From: Tyto alba
Lineage: Eukaryota > Chordata > Aves > Strigiformes > Tytonidae
DNA: 64,000 nt
Assembly (NCBI RefSeq): GCF_018691265.1
Contig: NW_024881278.1
Location: forward strand, 8,432,001-8,496,000
Direction of reading: 5' to 3'
This document shows positions 1 to 9,592 of this stretch, piece after piece. A program made the position numbers and the translations under genes. The notes under the pieces are model-generated. The model searched no databases and had not been told where the DNA came from. It saw only the letters and a program-made list of their open reading frames with translations. Each line of letters begins with the position of its first letter. Within the stretch, counting starts at the first letter, position 1.

Positions 1-540
1 CTTCCCCAAAATGCTCTCCTTCCCCCAGGCCCTGCTGGTGAAGGAATGAAGTGGGTGATGACCTCTTTTGAAAACCTGCCCTTAAATATTGAACTGAATA
101 ATGAGTCCTGCATTTGGGGAAAAGGAAGAGCAAAGGGAGCCCTTGTGCTCTGCTGCTGCTCTCTCCTCTTCCATATTCCACCCCGAAGATTGGGGGGGAG
201 TGAAGGGAAAGCCTCCCTCCTAAAGAGCATCCTAATTGTCATTGTCCCCACGCGAGACAGTCAATAGCACCCAGCAGGCACATCCAGGGCTGCTGCTGCT
301 CCTCCGAGTCCCTGGTAATGCAATGCTCTTCCACAGGATCAAGGTATTAAGGTTTAGGTTATTTGTATTGATTTTATGTGCTGCCATGCTGTGTCAGTCA
401 TGCTCATATTTGTGGTTCACAAATTCCTCCTTTAAATGTCACAGCCATTTCATCTCCCTCTGCCATCAATACTTCCAGCCACGGGGGCTGTTTATTAACC
501 CCCGGCTCCTCACACACGCACTGCACTTCTCCTTTCCAGA
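1..540. other. Non-coding sequence, nothing recognised
   Basis: Mixed-composition DNA with short open frames only, none with a recognisable domain. A pyrimidine stretch ending in CAG at about 29 resembles a splice acceptor, but the open frame after it closes within a few codons and no donor pairs with it. Confidence 0.6.
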
Positions 541-542
541 CC

Positions 543-564
543 CCTTTTTTATTAGCAAAAAAGG
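543..564. repeat. 8-bp inverted repeat (CCTTTTTT / AAAAAAGG)
   Basis: Perfect arms at 543-550 and 557-564 flank a 6-nt loop (attagc). It is a short AT-dominated hairpin. It is too short and too weak to be a vertebrate RNA gene, and vertebrate Pol II genes do not use such hairpins as terminators, so no function is assigned. Confidence 0.8.
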
Positions 565-583
565 AAAAATAGAGTTACTTCCC

Positions 584-726
584 CGCAGAGGGAAAAGATC
601 TCCCGAAAGCACGTCTCCCTGCCGCCGGCGTGTTGCTCTGTACAATTTTTGGGCCCTCTAGTGGTTAATGCCATTTTTGGACGAAATTTCGGCATTTCCC
701 CGGCGCTGCGGTCGTGGCGGCGCACG
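584..726. promoter_or_regulatory. CpG-dense patch around a CTCF-like site
   Basis: I count 15 CpG dinucleotides in about 143 bp, well above the CpG-depleted surroundings. The densest part is 678-726. Short CpG-rich patches are typical of methylation-protected regulatory elements or small promoters, but no TATA box or convincing first-exon donor is seen, so an element rather than a promoter is favoured. A CTCF core sits in the middle. Confidence 0.45.
653..664 (-). promoter_or_regulatory. CTCF-type core binding site
   Basis: The minus strand reads CCACTAGAGGGC, matching the familiar CTCF core CCASYAGRKGGC at all 12 positions. The base context beyond the core (CC rather than AG or GC) is less typical. 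Its place in a CpG-dense patch fits a methylation-sensitive insulator or anchor. Occupancy cannot be judged from sequence alone. Confidence 0.5.
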
Positions 727-984
727 AGGCTGTGGCTGCCTCCTGGCAAAGCTGGGACTGTTTGGATAATGTGATTGCTGAGCAAGCGAGTAGAAAAGAA
801 ATCGGCAGAGACAGCTTCATTGGGAGCCCGCCTCGCTCAGGGATTCCCCTGGAAAAGCAGGAGCAGGTCTGGCACGTCACCCGCCCCAGAGCCCGGGCTA
901 TCCAAACGTGCTGCCCTCCCAGTGAAGTGACCGGGAAGCCCCACAGGTACCTCCAAAGATATAGGGATAATGACTGTATTTATT

Positions 985-1545
985 AGTCAGTGTCCTATTT
1001 TCTTTGCAATCCTTTAACAAACAGGCAGTGGAAATAAAAACAGCAAACATGTTTTTCCTCTATTCCTCTGCAAGCGCTTACTTAAGCTTTTATTATATTT
1101 GGCCATGGGACGTTTGGTAAACTTACTGATGATATCAGAGAATGATTTTACAAACAGTAAAAGTTACACTATTGACACCTCCAAATTCGGGAGTATTTAC
1201 ATTGTGTTAGGTGCACACTTGCTCAGCGAGATTAACAAACATTACTCGAAAGGCTATAGCCAAATCCACCGTGGTTGTTTATAAAACCTTTACAACTCAT
1301 CAGCTTCTACTAACACACTGGCACTGTTCAATTACCATCACTTTTAGAGAGCCTTAGCAAAACACCCAGTGCCCATGTAAATAGACAAATCTGAAAACTA
1401 GCTGGTCTGTTGGCTTACATACTGTAGGTAATGTTTTCTTTTGCTCAAATTTGTTCTAGAAACTAATCACGCTCTGATAAAGCCATCTGCAAATATGAGA
1501 AAGATTGACATCCACATGTCAAAGTTTACACAGCCTGACCAAGTG
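985..1545. promoter_or_regulatory. Candidate conserved enhancer-like block
   Basis: AT-rich, non-repetitive sequence with many homeodomain- and forkhead-like words. It includes a perfect 10-bp palindrome AAACATGTTT at 1045-1054 and a run of ATTAACAAACATTA-type sequence near 1230-1245. It has almost no simple repeat and no long open frame. This texture is typical of vertebrate conserved non-coding elements, but conservation itself was not measured. Confidence 0.4.
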
Positions 1546-1556
1546 TACATATAGTG

Positions 1557-1652
1557 CGGGCGATGCGAGGGCCCCGCCGCGTTCCGCAGGGCCGTGCGGC
1601 GGGGATGCTTCTTCGGGGACTGAGCCCCCCGCCTGGGTGCCACTCGCCGCCG
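1557..1652. promoter_or_regulatory. Miniature CpG island
   Basis: About 15 CpGs lie in 96 bp of GC-rich DNA, directly after an AT-rich enhancer-like block. The edges are abrupt on both sides. It could be a small promoter or the CpG core of a bivalent regulatory element. No TATA box or good splice donor follows within 200 bp, so no transcript is claimed. Confidence 0.45.
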
Positions 1653-1660
1653 CCTGAAAT

Positions 1661-2016
1661 GCAATGCCTTCCCAGGGAGGGAGGGTTAAAACCGAATTAT
1701 TCCAATGTAAACAGCAGGTCTTGGTTAAGTCCGGTTGGGATGGAGATGCTCTGCTGCATCCCCAGCTCCCCTGAGGTGGTGGGGACCTAGTCCTGGGGTG
1801 CTCCCACACCGGGATGCTCCCGCGTCCTGAAATTATCTTCTGTGTAGCACTTAGAGTAACTTTGGCACATCGCCTTTCTCCGGGAGGGAATTAAAGCTCT
1901 TCTCTCACAGGTTTTTGCTGGGGTGCCTCAAAGAACAAGGCCAAAGGGGCATCGGTAGGATGCCGAGCCGGTTACGCCACGGTGGAGCTGGGGGCAAGCA
2001 GTTGTGCCTGTGCCAC
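1661..2016. other. Non-coding sequence, nothing recognised
   Basis: Mixed GC content with no repeat, CpG cluster or exon signature that stands out. Confidence 0.6.
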
Positions 2017-2053
2017 TGGCTGCCATGCCATGCTTTCTGCATGGCAACAGCCA
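2017..2053. repeat. Small two-part hairpin
   Basis: An 8-bp perfect stem (2026-2033 with 2039-2046, loop TTTCT) sits inside a second 6-bp stem (2017-2022 with 2048-2053), separated by a 3/1 asymmetric internal loop. The total of 14 paired bases over 37 nt is far shorter than a normal pre-miRNA, so it is recorded as structure only. Confidence 0.75.
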
Positions 2054-2069
2054 AAAAAAAAGTTGGAAA

Positions 2070-2088
2070 AAGCTTCGAGGTGAAGCTT
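2070..2088. repeat. 7-bp hairpin (AAGCTTC / GAAGCTT)
   Basis: Perfect arms at 2070-2076 and 2082-2088 enclose a 5-nt loop, only 16 nt after the preceding hairpin. An A-run (2053-2061) lies between the two. Confidence 0.75.
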
Positions 2089-2104
2089 AGCAAAAGGGTT
2101 TGAC

Positions 2105-2400
2105 ACAAGACTTGTTATCCTGCCGAGGAGCGATCATTAGACTTGGTCCAAAGTACAGATTTCCGTTTGGCTTTCGGTTGCTAAACACGGCTTTTGTTGA
2201 CTCCTAAACAAGGCCAGCGCTTGAGATTTGGAGCCGACCCCAGCGGCTGGCACCCGGGCCCTGAAAACCCAAATACAGAAGGAGAAAATAAATCACTAAC
2301 GTTTCACTTAATCGTATTGCTAAAGAAAGGATTTAATGGACTTCCCATCCTTCTTTAAATCAAATAAAATATCCTGCCCGCACGGGGCTGAGCCTGGACA
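2105..2400. promoter_or_regulatory. Candidate enhancer-like block with HNF4-like site
   Basis: Non-repetitive sequence turning AT-rich after 2280. At 2145-2157 it reads GGTCCAAAGTACA, close to the HNF4-type CAAAGTCCA motif with one mismatch. Several TTAATC/TTTAAAT homeodomain-like words follow. Conservation is inferred from texture only. Confidence 0.3.
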
Positions 2401-3234
2401 TTTGCCTCGCCAGCGCAATGAGGGAGCCAACTTGGAGTGTGCACTGAGGGGAGCCAGATAAAACCCTGGGCCAGCCGCCCTGGGCTCAAATCTTAATTTT
2501 CAAGCCCTAAAGGCTTGGTGCAGGACCTCTAAAACCAAGAGGCTGGGGACCATAGCCGCAGGCTCAGGAGCTGCCACCACGGTGCAAGTCCCATCCATGT
2601 CATCTGCTGATGCTGCTTGGGGACCTGTGCTGCCCCTGGGAGATGGGGTTTGCTATTGCTTGCCTTGCTGCTATTGGTGATGTTTGCATGTTGTTACAGA
2701 GCCAGGCTGGGATGGAGAAACGAGGATTTCTTTATTTTTTGTTTTTGGAGCTGAGGGGGAAAACACCGCCTCCAGCACAGTGATGCTTTATGCAGAGCTA
2801 CTCTCCTGGGGTCCCTTCGGTGCTGAGCTGAAAGGTTGGAGTCCTGGATGCTCCCTTTGTGCTAAGTGGTTGCCTTTTTCCATCGATTTTGCCTCTGTAT
2901 TTCTGAGCTAGCAGTTTTCTCAGCCTCTTTGGTAGATAGACAGATATTAAAGGAAAATTCTCACCCCTTCCCTTTCTCCCAGCTCCCACCAGGGCTGCCT
3001 ATGCTGGACTGCTGCTGCCCGCAGGCAGATCTCCCTTGGGAAGGGGCAGCTATGCCATCCTGGATTTCCTCACATCCCTGTGGAAATCCAGGCCTGATTG
3101 CCTGGGCTTCGTTAGGCTAATGGGGCCGTCTAGCAGGGAGCGACGGGGTAAACCCCAACTGCTCTAGGGCTGCTCCACACCAGGAGGCTGCTGCAAAGCA
3201 GACCTTGTCCGAGGGGAAAAGTCGGCCTGCAGAA
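2401..3234. other. Non-coding sequence, nothing recognised
   Basis: Ordinary GC-balanced intergenic or intronic sequence. Short open frames on both strands overlap each other and show no domain, signal peptide or splice framing that would support coding. Confidence 0.6.
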
Positions 3235-3720
3235 GGACCTTTAGCGGAATAAATAAATAAATGGATAAATCCAGGCTCGCGTTTAATAGGGGGCTCAAGC
3301 TGCAGGTCCATACGTGCTAGCATTAGGTGTTTAAGGCGACTTGTTTGAAAGCACATCAGCATCAATCATTGTCTGCTGCTACTTGAAAAACAACGCTGAT
3401 AGACTAGCGGGGAGCAAAGCTTTCTGCCTGCCTCCGCAGCATGCTGCAATTCAATTAGTCATGGTCAGAGGGTGGCATTATTATTCATACATTACTGATT
3501 GTTCCCAAAGTAAACAGCGCAAGGATGGGGTCTGTGATCCTCTCCGTGCCCTTAGCCAGGACACAAAGGGAAATGTGATGCAGACCCTGGGGTGGGACGT
3601 TGTTTGCAAACTTCACAGTCAGATCGTGCTGGTTTTCATCCTCCTTGCAGATAAGTGTCGGTGTATGCATACAAAAAAGCCTCGAGATATTTTACCCCAG
3701 TCAATTCCGTGATGGTTTCT
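3235..3720. promoter_or_regulatory. Candidate enhancer-like block, 5' part
   Basis: Starts with a short (AATA)n run at 3248-3270, then becomes complex sequence with words such as ATTCAATTAGTC and CATTATTATTCATACATTA between about 3445 and 3500. It lies immediately upstream of a T20A7 tract and a second block, and the two may be halves of one element split by the homopolymer. Confidence 0.4.
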
Positions 3721-3735
3721 TTTAGCACTGATAAC

Positions 3736-3762
3736 TTTTTTTTTTTTTTTTTTTTAAAAAAA
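3736..3762. repeat. T20A7 self-complementary homopolymer tract
   Basis: Twenty T followed directly by seven A. The T-A junction makes a perfect palindrome of 14 bp. Similar junctions occur at 32074-32103 and 39350-39375. Confidence 0.9.
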
Positions 3763-3764
3763 GC

Positions 3765-4050
3765 CACATGCTAATTTTAGATAGGATGGATAGCTTAAAC
3801 TATGCAAATACAAACCCTGTCACTGCAGAATATAATAATGATCGACAGCTTAGCAATTAGCAGTAAATAACCTCGCTGTGCAACACAGTAATATCATTTG
3901 CATGCTCGCAAAATAGTCACCCAAAGCTGTAATGGCCTGTGAAGCCATCTGTTTATCGGCCGTACAGTGGCAAAAGCCAAAACACGCATGGCACGAGGAC
4001 TGACCGAAGTGCTGGAGACCAACTTCTGTCATCACTTATGCCCAGGGCTG
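3765..4050. promoter_or_regulatory. Enhancer-like block with two perfect POU octamers
   Basis: Contains ATGCAAAT at 3802-3809 and its reverse complement ATTTGCAT at 3896-3903, both perfect POU-factor octamers in opposite orientation with starts 94 bp apart. Between them lie AATAATGATC and TAGCAATTAGC homeodomain-like words. The sequence is AT-rich, free of repeats and has no long open frame. Octamers are bound by POU proteins such as OCT1 or BRN factors in other vertebrate elements; binding here is inference. Confidence 0.5.
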
Positions 4051-4520
4051 CAGCAGCCGGAGAAACCTTCCCCTGGAACAAACATAAGGAGGAAGGCTCC
4101 TGGCAAGACCGCTAATTGCTTTACACCTTCCCGTCTGTCCCCCCCCCTTGCCCCCCTGCTCCGTTTATCACCTCTGCTAATGGTATGAATTACCGCCCAG
4201 GCTGATTTCCTCGCCTTGTCCGGGGTTTAATAAGCGAATGCAAAGCCGTGGGGAAGGGGGTGAGTGTTGCAGCACCAGTGAAGGCAAAGCTCCCTCCAGC
4301 CTGGGTTGCTGTCTGTTTTCCTAGTGATGCTGTGGAGCAAAATTTATGGGATTCTATGGATCTGTGAGGGGCAAATGCGGGAGAAGCCGTCGCTCTGGGA
4401 AAGTCTTGGGCTAAAGGAGAAGTTTAGGTGGAGGTTGGTGCCCTGGTCTGGCACAGCGTGTAGGTGTGCATCAGTCTCCAGTGTGTGATAAAGTGTTTAA
4501 GGGCACGAGCTTGCTCTGAG
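4051..4520. other. Non-coding sequence with a short poly-C run
   Basis: Contains nine consecutive C at 4139-4147. A good acceptor-like sequence ends at 4324 (CTGTTTTCCTAG), but the only nearby donor-like site (GTGAGG, about 4364) would make a 39-bp exon, so no exon is called. Confidence 0.55.
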
Positions 4521-4780
4521 TGGAATCGCATTTCAAGGAACAGAATGAAAATAAATGCAGTCACAATTCACATAAACATCACCTATGCAGGTATTTATAT
4601 AGGATACCTATATATATTCAAAAATCTGTTTTCAGACATTTGCTTGATTAAAGACTAAATGGATTTCCAGCACTGAAAAATGCAGCACTTCCTGTGCTAG
4701 GTGAATCCAGAAGGGTTTTATAGGTCCTGATATATTTAATGAACTTGCAAGCTCCTCCTTAATCTCTGTGCTTCAGAAGC
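4521..4780. promoter_or_regulatory. AT-rich candidate element
   Basis: AT-rich, mostly non-repetitive sequence with a TTTATATAGG stretch bracketed by AGGTAT and ATACCT around 4591-4611. It could be a weak conserved element or simply AT-rich DNA. Confidence 0.2.
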
Positions 4781-5389
4781 ATTAATGAAATACTCTGCCC
4801 AAACAATCTTTTATTTTGAGGCAGGAGGCTTGAAGTGCAGAGGGTACTACTTCTCTTCAAAAAAATTAAAAATAAATTGTACGCATGCATGGAAAATTAA
4901 TCTTCTCCCTGGAAGCAGCCCCTGGATCCTCCTGCGGTGAGGATGCTCTCCCCAGTGCAGCTTCTCCGCTGCTCCTCAGCAAACCCCTCCTCTGGCCGGC
5001 TAATGTATTTGCGCAAAACTTGAAAGAGTGTGATCTATGTGAGAGCCTCGCTGCCTCAGAGCTGTTACTGGGGCTGGTGGGCAGCTGCCCTGTGAATCAG
5101 TACGTTTGCTCCATTTCCTGGGGGAAGCCAGCTGGCTACAATAAAAATGTGCTCTTTCAAAACTGCCGCCCCACTCGCTCGATGAAATTCAGGTGCAAGG
5201 GGGGGAAGACTGTTTTGGGCAGGGTGAGGGTGAAGATGAGCTTCTTACTGCAGCTGTCCAAGGAGCGTAGGTTGAGCAAAGAAGTTGTGGTACCTATAGG
5301 TAAAGAGCTTCCAAGCTGAACAGCAGAGTTATTGATGTGGCTGCACCATTCCTGGGAGACATGCAGCACGTAGCTTACACATAACAAAT
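4781..5389. other. Non-coding sequence with an unsupported 144-codon frame
   Basis: An open frame of 144 codons runs on the plus strand from 4885 to 5319. Its translation shows no recognisable domain, transmembrane segment or repeat. It has no obvious promoter or splice context and is considered a chance open frame. Confidence 0.55.
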
Positions 5390-5760
5390 CCTGCCCAAAG
5401 GAAAATAGCCGCCCGATATGCCAAAGGACTTCAATTTTCCTTTTATTTTTTATTAAGAAAAGAGGCCATCTTCACCATCTCATTGATATTCTTCCCCTGC
5501 CCTATTCTTCTTCCAAAGGACTAACCCAAACGTAGCAAGGGAGCAGCCGCAAACCTCCTGAAATGACAGATGCAATGCCTAGTGTCAGTCAGTGGCATTA
5601 TTTTGCATAGCAGTACTGTTCTGGCCCCTTGACAGCTTGATTTAAGGCTGCCTTTGCTTGTCGTGTTGACATGACAACTGTGGGATATGTCGTAAATATC
5701 CCAGGAGTGGACAGGAATTGTGGGACTGGATTGTACGAGCGGTATTGTACGGCATGTGGC
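5390..5760. promoter_or_regulatory. Candidate enhancer-like block
   Basis: Complex sequence with TTTTATTTTTTATTAAG near 5441 and TGGCATTATTTTGCATAG near 5591. It includes an inverted GGGATAT/ATATCCC pair around 5682-5702 separated by 7 nt. No long open frame and no repeat. Conservation is inferred. Confidence 0.35.
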
Positions 5761-5811
5761 TGAGCCCTTGGCCAGGCCCGGTGGCCGAGCAGGGCTTGCT
5801 GTGGTTTTGTC

Positions 5812-5862
5812 TGGAAAAGAAAGAAATAAGAAAGAAAGGGGGGGAGAAAAATAATTTTAAAA
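5812..5862. repeat. Purine-rich GAAA-type simple sequence
   Basis: An interrupted run of GAAA, AAGAAAG and eight G. This is low-complexity polypurine sequence. Confidence 0.7.
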
Positions 5863-7084
5863 AGTGTACATGTTATTTTTTGTTGATTTTGTGACTCTCT
5901 CCTGTTGTGGGATCTCTCATGGCCATCAAGGACCCAGCTGGCTGAAAGGCGTCAATCAACCGGTGGTTTTCTTAAAGACTCAGGGATATCTGTTCCCCTC
6001 CCCAAGGTTGAGCTGCTGCAGAAGGCAAAGCCAAGGCTTTTCAAGACTTGAAGTGGAGGACCGGCTTTTAAATCTGGGCAGGCAGGACGGTGGGAAGGAG
6101 TGCTATCAGAGTGAAGTCTTGACCTAAAGCCTGTCAAAGCCTGGACAGGGTCTTACCGAGTGCTGGGCAGGGTCCTGCCGGCTACAGGAGCTGGGTTTTG
6201 TGGCATATTGGGCTACACGTCATCCCCTAGCCATCCCAAATCCCACTGACATTATCAGCTTGTTTCTGGCCTTGGTGCCCGTGGAGCAGTGGCAAGTGGC
6301 CCCCTCCACGGCCACCCCATCCAGTGTGCTGGAGCAGCCGTACCCCGGCAGGCCGGGAGTAGGAGATGGAGACAGGGAGGTCCCAGAGGCACAGACACCG
6401 GTGCCTGCGCTGCTCTGCCCAGTTACACGGCATCTGAACCTGGACACAAAGGTTATAAAATAAAGTGGTACAAGTGGTACAAAATCTGATTTTCCGAAGA
6501 GACAGTGTCCGAGTGGTGAGTTGTACTGAAGCAACAAAAATTCATGATTTCCTGGACTTCTGACACTGTTCTGGGGTAAACCAGAGCAATCCATGCCTGG
6601 AGAAATACCTCCATCGTCGCCTTCAAACCCATACACTCAGACTGAACCATTTTAAAGCCCTTTTCTCAAGCTAGCATCTGCGGAGGGTGACATTTCCATT
6701 CTGTTATTTTCTCTTGGGTTTGGAGTTTATAAAGCAGCACACACGCATATTGAGTTTTGTTTCAAATTGAAATGAGACGTTATTGAAACAAAGGAAAAGT
6801 TTCCTCTCCTCTTCCCCCATTCTTTTCCGCTATTATACACAGTAAGACAAATGATGGGGAAAAGCTCCTTCCCACTTTTTCCTTTTCTTTTTTTCCCTTT
6901 GTAATTTTGAAAAAAGACCCCAACTTGAAAGGAAGATGAGCCAGAGCAGCAAGGGAACAAAAACCATCAGCAAGACCATCGCTGGGATTTTAAAATGTTT
7001 AAATGCACCAGGGTTACAAGGGAACAATCTCTGTCATCTCCAAAGTTTCCCTGAGCTTGAGGAGCTGCGGAAAGGAAAAGAGAC
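5863..7084. other. Non-coding sequence, nothing recognised
   Basis: Includes a direct repeat GTGGTACAA at about 6465-6482 and modest AT-rich stretches near 6630-6800. Nothing supports a gene or a mobile element. Confidence 0.55.
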
Positions 7085-7200
7085 GAAAGGGAAAAAAGAA
7101 GGGGGGGAATAATGACAATTCCTGATTATGAAGCATCAAATGTGAAACGTGAATTTAGACTCAAACTTCAGATTAATTTTTAGGACAATTCACTCTGAGG
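7085..7200. promoter_or_regulatory. Short AT-rich candidate element
   Basis: About 115 bp of complex AT-rich sequence (AATAATGACAATTCC, GATTATGAAGC, CAGATTAATTTTTAGG). It follows a purine-rich stretch and is weakly enhancer-like. Confidence 0.25.
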
Positions 7201-8219
7201 AAGGCGTGTGCTGCCTTCGTCTCTGCAGCTGCTCCCCTGGAGATGAGCTGATCCCGAGCCCCGCTCCCAGGACACAGGGGCACTGCGTCCTCCAGCCCCC
7301 CAGCCCAGTAAGTCACAGTCTTGACCAGGAATGGAGCCTGACAGCTGAGTAGGCTTGATCCAATCTGAGATGGGTATGAAGTTACCGGGAGCTTTACAAG
7401 CTTTACATTGCTACCCCTACCTTCCCTATCAATAGCCCCAAAGAGCTAGAAACAGGCCAGTGATGTCATCAAAACACTCAGGCACCCAAAATCCCCCCCA
7501 TGGCAGTTCCCTTCCCTGCAGCATGGGCTGAGGGACCTGATGGGTACCACGAGCATGCCACCAAAGGTCCCTCCCAGCCCCTACCCCCCACCACCTGCAA
7601 CAGCAATGCGAGGCAGATGCTCCAGAAAGGAGGGTCAGCACAAGAGATTCCCTTCCCAAATATTCCTTGAGCCTTCAGAACCAGTTTGTAAATGTTTAGT
7701 AACTCTCCCCTTGAAGCACTGGTTTATTCCAACTTCTTCCAAAGTTTCTTCTGTTGCTGCAGGATGGTTCTCCTGAAGCAGCCCCCTGTGCTGTGGTTGT
7801 CAGAGCTCCCATCCTGTTTTTGCATGATCCAGCATGATCCATCCTCCACATGGTGCATCGTCATATCCATGTGGATAGGTGTTTGCATGGGTGGCTGTGT
7901 GGGCTCAATACCTGCTGCCTCACCCTCTTGGGTCATTTCATAACTTTTAGCTGAATATGTTTTTTAATGAGCAAACTGTAAATGTGATGGGGAAGAGCGT
8001 CTGATCCCAGCACCAGCTAAAGCATCACCTCTGTGCAGGTGGAGTGCAGAGCCACCGAAGGCAAGGGCCATGAGAAATCCCAGGAAGGACCTTTAGTATT
8101 GGCCAGGGCACATCCCACTACCTGGTATGTGAGCAGCTCAGCTGGGCTTGCCAACAGAAATCATAAATGCAACACTAGTCCTTCCTTTCCTTCCTGGATG
8201 CTGGGAGAAATGTCTTGAT
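7201..8219. other. Non-coding sequence, nothing recognised
   Basis: GC-balanced sequence. An acceptor-like CTCTGCAG at 7221-7228 and a donor-like GTAAGT at about 7308 frame an 80-bp interval with one open frame, but the pyrimidine tract is short and the peptide is featureless, so it is not called as an exon. Confidence 0.5.
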
Positions 8220-8293
8220 TAGTTTTTGTTTGCCTGTTTGCTTGGGCTTGTTTGTTTGTTGATGTGTGTTGTGTATTTGTAGGTGTGTGTAGG
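8220..8293. repeat. T/G-rich low-complexity sequence
   Basis: Degenerate (TTTG)n grading into (TG)n, with TTGTTTGTTTG and GTGTGTGT-like pieces. Confidence 0.65.
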
Positions 8294-8666
8294 CTTTATT
8301 GACCGAGCGCTAAGTTGATGCACAAGTGGGGTTGTAGGGAGGCATCGAGGAGGAGAAGCAAGCTGGCTGGATTGATAGATATGGCATTTACATTCTCCGT
8401 TCAATCTGCATCAGTGAGGAGGGTCACTGCAATATTAGTTTTGACTGAGATGTGCTTTGTGGAGCTCCGAGGAAGCCGCAGGCACAGGGCTGGCAGAAGG
8501 AAACCCTTCAGCCTCCCCCAAAGCCTGGCCAGAACCACCACCAAATTGACTTGACAAGTGTTGTCCCGTGGGGTGGTGGGAGGAGAAGGGGAATGTCACG
8601 GGTGATGGGCTCATAGGGAAAGTTCTGCTGCTGGCAGCAGCCGTGGGGCTGCCTGAGACAGTCCTT

Positions 8667-8780
8667 GTCATTGCCAATGCCATCACTAGTGCTATTGCCA
8701 TTGCCATCACTACTGCCATCACCATCACTAGTGCCATTGCCATCACCATCACTAGTGCCATCACCACCAACAACCATCAC
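8667..8780 (+). repeat. CCATCA/CCATTG hexamer-based minisatellite with 24-bp unit
   Basis: The array is built on the hexamers CCATCA and CCATTG with an internal CTAGTG. Two near-perfect 24-bp units start at 8716 and 8740. A diverged 24-bp unit occupies 8674-8697 and an 18-bp unit 8698-8715. All unit lengths are multiples of six, so every reading frame stays open across it. This explains the overlapping open frames here that encode runs such as alternating Ala/Ile/Thr or Met/Ala/Val. It is a tandem repeat, not a gene. Confidence 0.85.
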
Positions 8781-8979
8781 TGTAGGAGTGCCAGGAGAGC
8801 TGGAGCGGCTTGGCGGGCACGTCACCACTGCTCTGGGAGACAAGTGCTGTGCTGGGAAACTCAGCTCTGACTCCCTGATGCGGTGGTGGGGGCTTCAAGC
8901 TATACTTCGAGAGCACTTATCAAGTTTCAGGGCCCAAAAGGTAAATAAAAGGCACATTTTTTTAAGATTTCATACTTAC

Positions 8980-9032
8980 CAAACCAGTCTGGAGCTTTTT
9001 TTCTTTGAGGATTGGCTTGAGATTTTTAATCA
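8980..9032 (-). other. Exon-like interval with strong splice signals (possible pseudo-exon)
   Basis: On the minus strand a long pyrimidine tract (CATCTTCCTTTCCCTACG, then CCCAG) ends at 9033. After 53 bp a consensus donor follows (TTG|GTAAGTATG, with GT at 8979-8978). One of three frames is open across it. No neighbouring exon was identified. It could be a micro-exon of a minus-strand transcript, a non-coding RNA exon, or a chance pseudo-exon, which is common in vertebrate introns. Confidence 0.2.
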
Positions 9033-9571
9033 CTGGGCGTAGGGAAAGGAAGATGAGGCAAGATGGGAAAAAAATTACTTTTATAGTCACCTGCATTCTC
9101 TCCCTGGTGGGACAGCCAGGAGGTGGGGTGTACCCTGGGAAGGTGCTCCCCCAGCCGCAGCTTTCCCTGGGCAAACAGCTCCTTTCCTTCTCTGCCCACA
9201 ATATGTAAAAACAAGGTATTTATGCACTATTTGTGATTTGGCCACTTCCACCGTTGGCTATCTTAACCTGAGACTGTCAGCAGAGGTCTGGCTTCCAAAC
9301 AGCTCAGGAAAACCTGTTCCAAAACAGTGCCCAGCACCAAAACCCAAACCTGCAAACCAAAAATAACATAGGGAGGCTCCAAGATAAAAACAAGTCAACA
9401 TAGATTCATCCTGCTTGTGCTGGCTGCCTTCTGATTTACATCAGCCCAGTGCTCGAGCGACAAATATAAAATAAATATCCTCTGCATCCAAGTAACTATT
9501 ATACAGGTGTGTGTGTAGGCGAGCGTGGGGCTCACAGCCTCCACACAAATGGGCAACATCTGCAGCTGCCC
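9033..9571. other. Non-coding sequence with a short AT-rich stretch
   Basis: Mostly featureless. At 9430-9505 there is complex AT-rich sequence (GATTTACATCAG, ACAAATATAAAATAAATATCC) that could be part of a small element. Confidence 0.45.
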
Positions 9572-9572
9572 C

Positions 9573-9592
9573 CAGACAGACAGACAGACAGA
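9573..9592. repeat. (CAGA)5 microsatellite
   Basis: Five exact copies of CAGA, followed by an imperfect TAG. Confidence 0.9.

Noticed and set aside
4325..4363. Acceptor CTGTTTTCCTAG with donor-like GTGAGG
   Set aside because: A 39-bp interval with a weak donor and no partner exons.
4885..5319. 144-codon plus-strand open frame with fairly normal amino-acid composition
   Set aside because: No recognisable domain, no promoter, splice or polyadenylation context. Consistent with chance.
8435..9042. Several overlapping open frames with repetitive Met/Ala/Val or Ser/Pro/Leu peptides
   Set aside because: They are by-products of the hexamer-based minisatellite at 8667-8780.
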